DNA of 7,256 nt, from assembly GCA_023416965.1 (NCBI GenBank), contig JAEZGJ010000002.1, positions 1 through 7,256 on the forward strand, read 5' to 3'. The stretch's first letter is position 1; every line of letters begins with the position of its first letter. The DNA is from Pseudomonadota bacterium. Lineage in GTDB: Bacteria; Pseudomonadota; Alphaproteobacteria; Rhizobiales; Phreatobacteraceae. This document shows, piece after piece, positions 1 to 5,062 of the stretch. A program made the translations under genes and the position numbers. The notes below the pieces were generated by a model, which worked only from the letters and a program-made list of their open reading frames with translations, did no database searches and was not told the origin of the DNA.

Positions 1-1
1 G

Positions 2-148
2 CCGGACAGCACCGACAGGCCGTGGTTCCGGCCGCGTCCGCCGAGGGCCGCTGCGGCACTCGTCAGGGTGCCCGGACGCAATCCGCCCGCGACGCATGAG
101 GCGCCGCCGGCGGACGAGCCCGACGAAGATGCAGAGCCGGCTCAGTAA
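2..148 (+). CDS. C-terminal fragment, probably ComEC/Rec2 competence protein
   Basis: An open frame enters from the left edge and ends at TAA (146-148), giving 48 residues of a C-terminal tail. It begins PDSTDRPWFRPRPPR and ends in an acidic, Pro/Ala/Glu-rich tail (ADEPDEDAEPAQ). The DRPW-plus-basic/proline end resembles the C-termini of alphaproteobacterial ComEC proteins, the inner-membrane channel for DNA uptake. In Rhizobiales comEC commonly lies next to lexA, which supports the call. No transmembrane or metallo-beta-lactamase domain can be seen because only the tail is present, so the identity is inference from position and a short motif. The other two forward frames close at 98-100 and 159-161. 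The gene is convergent with lexA and leaves no room for a terminator hairpin between the two stops. Confidence 0.5.
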   Translation, partial: PDSTDRPWFRPRPPRAAAALVRVPGRNPPATHEAPPADEPDEDAEPAQ

Positions 149-154
149 AAAGCG

Positions 155-847
155 TCAATAGCGGCGGATGAGCCCCACCAGCTTGCCCTGGATCTGGACG
201 CGGTCGGGCCCCAGGACGCGGGTCTCGTAAGCGGGGTTGGCGGCCTCGAGCGCAATGGAGGTGCCGCGCTTGCGCAGCCGCTTCAGCGTCGCCTCCTCGT
301 CGTCGATCAGCGCCACCACGATATCGCCGGTCTCGGCACTGTCGCCCTTGCGGATGAGCGCGAGATCGCCTTCGAGGATGCCGGCCTCGATCATCGAATC
401 ACCACGCACCTCAAGGGCATAGTGCTCACCGCGCGCCAACATTTCCGGCGGGACCGACACCGTGGACATACGCTGCTCGATGGCTTCGCGCGGCACACCG
501 GCGGCGATGCGGCCCATCAGCGGCACGGCGACGGGCATGACCACGTCGTCGTCCTGAGCCGGCGGCCGGACGCGGCCGAGGGAGCCCTCGATGACGCTCG
601 GCGAGAACTTGCCGCGGGCGGGGCCGGCGGACTGTTCCGGCTGGCGAATCACCTCGAGTGCGCGAGCCCGATTTGGTAGCCGGCGAATGAATCCGCGCTC
701 CTCGAGCGCCGTGATCAACCGGTGGATACCTGATTTCGACTTGAGGTCGAGTGCCTCCTTCATCTCGTCGAAGGAGGGGGGCACGCCGCTTTCCTTCAGC
801 CGCTCCTGGATGAAGCGGAGAAGTTCATGTTGCTTGCGCGTCAGCAT
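155..847 (-). CDS. lexA: LexA SOS-response repressor (autoproteolytic, EC 3.4.21.88)
   Basis: This is the SOS repressor, which RecA-ssDNA filaments induce to cleave itself. The 230-residue product has an N-terminal winged-helix DNA-binding domain (about 1-66: MLTRKQHELL start, PPSFDEMKEAL, SGIHRLITALEERGFI). A linker follows (about 67-105), then the S24 peptidase domain. The cleavage site is Ala116-Gly117 in GRIAAGVP. The catalytic serine is Ser151 in VRGDSM and the general-base lysine is Lys189 in EEATLKRL, so every active-site element is intact. Length and the long linker fit alphaproteobacterial LexA. The ATG at 847 is chosen over an in-frame TTG at 883 because the family starts at MLTRKQ and an AGGGA (857-861) sits 9 nt upstream; the TTG would also lie next to the operator. 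Two SOS boxes upstream indicate autoregulation. The gene follows moeA on the same strand after a 108-nt gap. Confidence 0.97.
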   Translation of the reverse strand: MLTRKQHELLRFIQERLKESGVPPSFDEMKEALDLKSKSGIHRLITALEERGFIRRLPNRARALEVIRQPEQSAGPARGKFSPSVIEGSLGRVRPPAQDDDVVMPVAVPLMGRIAAGVPREAIEQRMSTVSVPPEMLARGEHYALEVRGDSMIEAGILEGDLALIRKGDSAETGDIVVALIDDEEATLKRLRKRGTSIALEAANPAYETRVLGPDRVQIQGKLVGLIRRY

Positions 848-885
848 CGGTTCCCGTCCCTGCAGTGCCGTCGGCCGACTCAACC

Positions 886-900
886 GAACAGATCATGAAC
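886..900 (-). promoter_or_regulatory. SOS box 1 (LexA operator) of lexA
   Basis: On the plus strand this reads GAAC-N7-GAAC (GAAC at 886-889 and 897-900). On the lexA coding strand it is GTTC-ATGATCT-GTTC, a perfect match to the alphaproteobacterial direct-repeat LexA operator GTTC-N7-GTTC. It lies 39 nt upstream of the lexA ATG, downstream of the proposed -10, near the expected transcription start or early leader. Confidence 0.88.
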
Positions 901-902
901 AA

Positions 903-931
903 TCACTATCTGTTCTTTATGTGTTCCGCAA
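903..931 (-). promoter_or_regulatory. Putative sigma-70-type promoter of lexA
   Basis: On the minus strand, TTGCGG (926-931) could be the -35. About 17 nt later comes an AT-rich hexamer, TAGTGA (903-908), with ATAGTG one base earlier as an alternative -10. The -35 agrees well only in its TTG and the -10 match is weak. The main support is position: the elements surround SOS box 2 and lie between the two operators, as expected for a LexA-repressed promoter. The start site was not determined. Confidence 0.35.
912..926 (+). promoter_or_regulatory. SOS box 2 (LexA operator) of lexA
   Basis: This reads GTTC-TTTATGT-GTTC on the plus strand, a perfect GTTC-N7-GTTC operator with the T-rich spacer typical of strong alphaproteobacterial SOS boxes. 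It is oriented opposite to the box at 886-900 and falls within the proposed -35/spacer region of the lexA promoter, so bound LexA would block RNA polymerase. Confidence 0.92.
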
Positions 932-955
932 CCGTTGAGATCCGGTAAAGGGTGC

Positions 956-2158
956 CTAGCGATCGAGCCGCAGGATGCGGCAGGGGGAGCCGGCGGCGGC
1001 GGCCGGTGCATAGGGCGCGCGAAGGATCAGCGCTTCCGCCTCGGCCAACACGCGGATCATCGAGGAATCCTGCACGGGGAAGGGGGTGGCGACCAGCCGC
1101 CCGTCGCGCTGGGCGAGGCTCGCCCGCAGGTGGTCTGCCCTCAGGTCGTTCGCCGGAACGTCGGCTCCGAGGAAGGCTTCCTCGGGCACGAGGGCCGAAT
1201 CGACGCGGCCGGCGAGGCGCAGGAGGAGCGGCCGCAGGAAGAGCATGGAACAGACGAACGAGGCGACGGGGTTTCCCGGCAGTCCGAGGAGCCGCATGGG
1301 CCCGAGATCGGCCATCATCAGCGGCTTTCCGGGGCGCATGGCGATCTTCCAGAAGCCGGGCTCGGCGCCTTCGGCGGCGATCACGTCGCGCATCAGGTCG
1401 TATTCGCCCACGGAGGCGCCGCCGGAGGTGACGAGCACGTGGTGACCGGTCTGCCGCGCGAGGCGGACGCGCTCGAGCGTCGCGTCGAGCCGGTCGGGAG
1501 AAATGCCGAGCAGTGTCGGTTCGCCGCCGGACCGGCGGACGATCGCGGCGATGGCGAGGGCGTTCGACGAGACGATCTGGCCCGGGCCCGGCGCCGTTCC
1601 CGGCTCCACCAGTTCGTCGCCCGTCGACAGAATGGCGACGCGCGGGCGGCTGTAGACAGGCACGGTGGCGTGGTTCATGGCGGCGGCGAGGGCGAGGCGC
1701 CGCGGGTTCATCAGCGTGCCGGCGGCAAGGCCGGTCAGTCCCTCGGTGAAGTCGAGCCCGCGGCGGCGGATGAACTGGGCGGGGCGGGCGGCGCCGGCGA
1801 TGACGACATGGTCGCCCTCGCGTGCCGCATCCTCCTGCATCACCACGGCGTCGGCCCCGGCCGGCACGGCGGCGCCGGTGAAGATGCGCACGGCCTGGCC
1901 CGCGGCCACGGTTCCCGCAAAGCCACGGCCGGCCGCCGATTCTCCGATGACGGCGAGGCGCGCGGGGAGGTCCGCGGCGCGCACCGCATAGCCGTCCATG
2001 GAGGAGACGTCCTCGGGCGGCTGGCTGCGGCCGGCGACGAGGTCGCGGGTCAGCACGCGGCCGTCGCAGTCGCCGACGGCGATCCATTCTTCAGGGAGGG
2101 GTTCGGCGCCCGCCAGGACCCGGGCCAGCGCCTCGTCGACGGGTAGCAGCCCCGCCAT
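956..2158 (-). CDS. moeA: Molybdopterin molybdotransferase MoeA (EC 2.10.1.1)
   Basis: This enzyme inserts molybdate into adenylylated molybdopterin, the final step of molybdenum cofactor synthesis in the cytoplasm. The 400-residue length is normal for MoeA. Family signatures occur in order: SSMDGYAVRAAD (52-63), the IFTGAAVPAGADAVVMQED block (92-110), VAILSTGDELVEPG (174-187), IVSSNALAI (195-203), LVTSGGASVGEYDL (242-255), FWKIAMRPGKPLMM (269-282) and LLGLPGNPVASFV (290-302). The MoCF/MogA-like fold contains the GGASVGEYD and PGNPVAS motifs, and both are intact. The C-terminal domain IV (about 325-400) is complete. The ATG at 2158 lies only 3 nt after the moaC stop, so the two genes are very probably co-transcribed and translationally coupled. 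No strong Shine-Dalgarno is seen; a weak AGGG lies inside the moaC end. Confidence 0.97.
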   Translation of the reverse strand: MAGLLPVDEALARVLAGAEPLPEEWIAVGDCDGRVLTRDLVAGRSQPPEDVSSMDGYAVRAADLPARLAVIGESAAGRGFAGTVAAGQAVRIFTGAAVPAGADAVVMQEDAAREGDHVVIAGAARPAQFIRRRGLDFTEGLTGLAAGTLMNPRRLALAAAMNHATVPVYSRPRVAILSTGDELVEPGTAPGPGQIVSSNALAIAAIVRRSGGEPTLLGISPDRLDATLERVRLARQTGHHVLVTSGGASVGEYDLMRDVIAAEGAEPGFWKIAMRPGKPLMMADLGPMRLLGLPGNPVASFVCSMLFLRPLLLRLAGRVDSALVPEEAFLGADVPANDLRADHLRASLAQRDGRLVATPFPVQDSSMIRVLAEAEALILRAPYAPAAAAGSPCRILRLDR

Positions 2159-2161
2159 GGC

Positions 2162-2647
2162 TCACGGGGCCCTGTAGGTGCCGGAGGCGCCGCCGGTCTT
2201 CTCGACGAGGTGAATCGCCTCGATCCGCATGCCGCGATCGACCGCCTTGACCATGTCGTAGACCGTCAGGCAGGCGACCGAGACCGCGGTGAGGGCCTCC
2301 ATCTCGACCCCGGTCTGCCCCGACACCTTCACGGTGGCGCTCACCCGAACGCCCGGCAGGGTGTCGTCAGGCGTCACGTCCACGGCCACCTTGGTCAGCA
2401 GCAGCGGGTGGCAGAGCGGGATGAGCTCATGGGTGCGCTTGGCGGCCATGATGCCGGCGAGCCGGGCAGTGCCGAGCACGTCGCCCTTCTTGGCGTCGCC
2501 CGCCCGTACCATGGCGAGGGTCTCCGGCTTCATCACCACCTGGCCCACCGCCACGGCGGTGCGCTCCGTCGCGGGCTTGGCGGAGACGTCGACCATGTTG
2601 GCCGCGCCGCTGGCGTCGAGATGGGTGAGGCTGGATGACTGTGCCAT
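2162..2647 (-). CDS. moaC: Cyclic pyranopterin monophosphate synthase MoaC (EC 4.6.1.17)
   Basis: MoaC turns the 3',8-cyclo-GTP made by MoaA into cyclic pyranopterin monophosphate, the first committed intermediate of molybdenum cofactor synthesis. The 161-residue product matches the family's usual length. Visible signatures are AGIMAAKRTHELIPLCHPL (64-82), GVEMEALTAVSVACLTVYDM (113-132) and VEKTGG (148-153). By alignment to the E. coli enzyme, the catalytic residues correspond to Lys54, His80, Asp131 and Lys134, all present. The ATG at 2647 follows a modest AGG about 10 nt upstream. It is separated from the preceding DsbA-like gene by 63 nt and from moeA by 3 nt. moaA, moaD and moaE are not in this window. 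Confidence 0.97.
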   Translation of the reverse strand: MAQSSSLTHLDASGAANMVDVSAKPATERTAVAVGQVVMKPETLAMVRAGDAKKGDVLGTARLAGIMAAKRTHELIPLCHPLLLTKVAVDVTPDDTLPGVRVSATVKVSGQTGVEMEALTAVSVACLTVYDMVKAVDRGMRIEAIHLVEKTGGASGTYRAP

Positions 2648-2710
2648 GGAACCGACCTAGCGCCTTCACGGCGGCTCTGCAACGACCGCGCCCGCAGGGG
2701 CGGCAGGCGG

Positions 2711-3379
2711 TCAGGCCGCCGTCTCGGCAGCGGCCTGACGGATGGCGCCGGCGATCGTCTCGGGCGCTTCCGCGCCGGCGATTCCGTAGCGCCCGGCGAC
2801 GATGAAGAAAGGAACGCCGGTAACGCCGATCCGCTGGGCCGAGGCATATTCGCGCCGCGTCCGCTCGACATCGGCGTCGGTCGGGAAGAGCTCGGTGAGC
2901 AGGGCCCCGTCGAGACCGCAGGCCTCGCCGATGGCGACCAGTTCGCCGTCGTCGGCGAGGTTGCGGCCCTCGATGAAGAAGGCGGAGAAGAGGGCCTCCA
3001 CCACGCGGCCCTGGATGTCGGGGGAGCGGGCCCAGAGGATCAGGCGGTGGGCGTTCAGGGTGTTGGGGGCCACCTCGATGCGATCGAAGTCGAAGGCGAT
3101 GCCCTCCTCGGCGCCGATGCCGGTCAGCCTCTCGTGAATCTGGCGGATGCGCTCGGGGTCGCCGAACTTGTCCAGCATGTACTGGCGGCGCGGCTTGCCC
3201 TCCGGCGGCAGGTCCGGGGCGAGCTGATAGGGCCGCCAGCGGATCTCGGTGGCGATGTCCGCCGTCATGGCCAGCGCCTTTTCCAGCCGGCGCTTGCCGA
3301 CGAAACACCAGGGGCAGACGACGTCGGAGACGACGTCGATCGTCAGCGTCTGCGGCGTGGGGGACGGGCTGTCGGCCAT
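2711..3379 (-). CDS. DsbA family oxidoreductase (FrnE/HCCA isomerase-like, thioredoxin fold)
   Basis: This is a 222-residue protein of the DsbA-like FrnE/2-hydroxychromene-2-carboxylate isomerase superfamily. The thioredoxin-type active site CPWC is at 22-25 within DVVSDVVCPWCFVGKRRLE. A helical insertion follows (about 60-180), including RQYMLDKFG and the APNTLNAHRLILWA segment (104-117). The C-terminal thioredoxin half has GVTGVPFFIVAGRYGIAGA with cis-Pro190, then AQ/PE-type helix residues. The dithiol motif argues for disulfide oxidoreductase or chaperone activity rather than HCCA isomerisation. No signal peptide is seen, so it is probably cytoplasmic, like FrnE. The ATG at 3379 is preferred over an in-frame TTG at 3397 because AGGGAG (3386-3391) lies 6 nt before it. 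It follows the ligase-like gene by 27 nt and precedes moaC by 63 nt, so shared transcription is possible. Substrate unknown. Confidence 0.9.
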   Translation of the reverse strand: MADSPSPTPQTLTIDVVSDVVCPWCFVGKRRLEKALAMTADIATEIRWRPYQLAPDLPPEGKPRRQYMLDKFGDPERIRQIHERLTGIGAEEGIAFDFDRIEVAPNTLNAHRLILWARSPDIQGRVVEALFSAFFIEGRNLADDGELVAIGEACGLDGALLTELFPTDADVERTRREYASAQRIGVTGVPFFIVAGRYGIAGAEAPETIAGAIRQAAAETAA

Positions 3380-3389
3380 GGCGGGCTCC

Positions 3390-3404
3390 CTGGGCAAAGC
3401 CCAG
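3390..3404 (-). repeat. Perfect hairpin overlapping the DsbA-like gene's ribosome binding site
   Basis: CTGGGC (3390-3395), AAA, GCCCAG (3399-3404) form a perfect 6-bp inverted repeat with a 3-nt loop. It sits in the 27-nt gap after the TAA of the ligase-like gene (3407-3409) and before the ATG at 3379. The last two stem bases on the minus strand are the first two of the Shine-Dalgarno AGGGAG (3386-3391). No T-run follows, so it is not a standard intrinsic terminator. It could modulate initiation or mRNA processing; function is inferred. Confidence 0.5.
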
Positions 3405-3406
3405 AC

Positions 3407-5062
3407 TTAATATCCCGCGGCCGCGCGCGCCACGCTCAGGAGTTGTGCAAGGGCGGAATGGGCATCGCCGAGGGGGTCGAGGATGGCTTCAGGCTCGCGC
3501 GGACGCGTATCCTCGAAGGGCAGTTGCCCTGCCTGGCGCGTGCCGCCGGGGATGGCGAGAGGGGTCACGCCGGTCTCCAGCAGCCGGCCGGCGAGGCCGG
3601 CAATGGCCCGGCCGGCGCCGACGACGCCGGAGACACGGTCGCCAAGCAGCGGGTCGGGCCGGATCACCGGCGCGATCTCGCCGCCGGCCTCGACATAGGC
3701 GGCGCGGAGGGCGGCCTCGGAGAAGCGGCGGCCGCCGATGGAGACGACGCCGGGCTCGCGCGATCCGATGGAGAGGCTCTTGCGCGCCTTGTCGGCGGCG
3801 GCCGGAAGGCCGGTGTCGCGGAAGCCGTCCTCGTCGACGGACCAGAAGGGCGGCAGGCCGTTCTCGGTGCCGGGCGGGAAGGCGGCGCGCGGCACCATGG
3901 CGCCGCGCAGGGCCAGCCGACCCTCGGGGCCGACGCGCGATTCGATCAGGACCGGCGACTGGCCGCTGCCGGAGGTGTGGGTATCGGGGCCGAGCATGAT
4001 CGCCCCGGCGCCGTCCCTCAGGGCGCGGGCCACCGCCGTCTCGCCGATGCCGAGGAAGACGTCGACGGCGAGGCCCTCCGCGACGGCCTCGGCGAAGGGC
4101 TCCGTCTCGACGGGCCGACGGGAGAACAGGGCGAGATGGCGCAGCGCCGGCCGCCGCGCGAGGGGGGCTGAGACGATCGCGGCCGCCGCGGCGGCAGGCA
4201 GCACGGCGTGGGTGGCGCCATCGGGTGCGAGACGGTCGAGGACGATGCGCAGGGCGAGGGGCGGATGGGCGACGAGGGTGCCTCCGGACATCAGCCAAGG
4301 CACGATCTGCAGGGCGAGCCCGGCGAAGCAGTCGGGAGCCAAGGTCGCGGCGAAGACGGAATGCTCGTCGGGCACGCCGGCCATGAAGGCGGCGAGGCCG
4401 CCGGCGATCAGCTCGTTGTGGCTGCGGGCGACGGCGATATGGCCATCGGCGACCGCGTCGGCGGTCACCACCGCGATGTGGTCGGCCGGATTGTCGGGCC
4501 GGGCGATCTCCACCCGTTCGGCCGTGGCGGGATTGGCCAGGACGTCGTCGAGCGGGATGACGCCGTCGAGCGAGGGCCCGCCGAGCGACAGGACGAAGCG
4601 GACGGAGAAGGTTTCCGCCGCGGCGAAGCGCATCATGTCGGCGCAATCGACGGGGCCGGCGCGGCCCGCCGTCAGGATGGCGCGGGCACCGATGCGCTGG
4701 AGATGGGCGGTGGTCTCGCGCCGTCCCCATCCGAGCGGGATGGGCGCGGCGACGAGGCCGGCGCGCATGAGGGCGAGGAGGGTGATGACGGCGTCGCTCG
4801 ACAGCGCGAACTGGGTCGCCACGACGGCATCGGTCGGCAGGCCCATGTCCCTGAGGCGGCCGGCGAGGGCGTCGACCAGGCCGTCGAGCTCGGCCCAGGA
4901 GAGCTGGCGCGGTTCGCCGCCGATGAGGTGGGGTCGGTTCGGCGCGTCGGCCAGCGCCCGTGCGGCAGGGCGGATCTCGGCGGCGCGGCGAAGCAGCGAA
5001 TCGAGCGTCGCGCGACCCGCCAGGCCCGAGGCCGTTCCCTTCCTGCCGCGCCCGAGAATCAC
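3407..5062 (-). CDS. Degenerate AMP-ligase/acyl-CoA synthetase-like protein (class I adenylate-forming fold)
   Basis: This 551-residue protein has the length and layout of class I adenylate-forming enzymes (acyl-CoA synthetases, AMP-acid ligases). The N-terminal part (about 19-110) has LSWAELDGLVDALAGRL and a DAVITLLALMRAGLVAAPIPL segment, equivalent to the region that precedes the AMP-binding core. GIGETA (338-343) sits where YGxTE is expected. SIGSREPGVVSIGGRRFSEAALRA (431-454) aligns with the GRxKxxIxxxGxNIxPxEVE hinge. The ATP-binding loop TSGTTGxPKG is replaced by TADAVADGHIAV (200-211), and the C-terminal PKTxxGK region reads IPGGTRQAGQ (504-513) with no lysine. It may therefore be a pseudoenzyme or have changed chemistry. 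The GTG start at 5062 overlaps the upstream TGA by 4 bp (GTGA), which implies translational coupling; an in-frame GTG at 5098 is the alternative. The frame is uninterrupted. Substrate unknown. Confidence 0.8.
   Translation of the reverse strand: MILGRGRKGTASGLAGRATLDSLLRRAAEIRPAARALADAPNRPHLIGGEPRQLSWAELDGLVDALAGRLRDMGLPTDAVVATQFALSSDAVITLLALMRAGLVAAPIPLGWGRRETTAHLQRIGARAILTAGRAGPVDCADMMRFAAAETFSVRFVLSLGGPSLDGVIPLDDVLANPATAERVEIARPDNPADHIAVVTADAVADGHIAVARSHNELIAGGLAAFMAGVPDEHSVFAATLAPDCFAGLALQIVPWLMSGGTLVAHPPLALRIVLDRLAPDGATHAVLPAAAAAAIVSAPLARRPALRHLALFSRRPVETEPFAEAVAEGLAVDVFLGIGETAVARALRDGAGAIMLGPDTHTSGSGQSPVLIESRVGPEGRLALRGAMVPRAAFPPGTENGLPPFWSVDEDGFRDTGLPAAADKARKSLSIGSREPGVVSIGGRRFSEAALRAAYVEAGGEIAPVIRPDPLLGDRVSGVVGAGRAIAGLAGRLLETGVTPLAIPGGTRQAGQLPFEDTRPREPEAILDPLGDAHSALAQLLSVARAAAGY

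Noticed and set aside
848..883. A longer LexA starting at TTG 883
   Set aside because: The added 12 residues are unlike LexA N-termini, and the ATG at 847 has a better Shine-Dalgarno and the family's MLTRKQ start.
935..2146. Long plus-strand frame opposite moeA, and another minus-strand frame at 906-2087
   Set aside because: Both are shadows of moeA, with His/Gly- or Arg-rich composition and no domain signal.
2689..2702. CGCCC-N4-GGGCG stem between the DsbA-like gene and moaC, as a terminator
   Set aside because: It has only 5 bp and no T-run follows on the minus strand. Such stems are frequent by chance in GC-rich DNA.
2648..2710. A molybdenum-cofactor riboswitch ahead of moaC
   Set aside because: The gap is only 63 nt, too short for the multi-stem Moco RNA motif, and no matching structure is seen.
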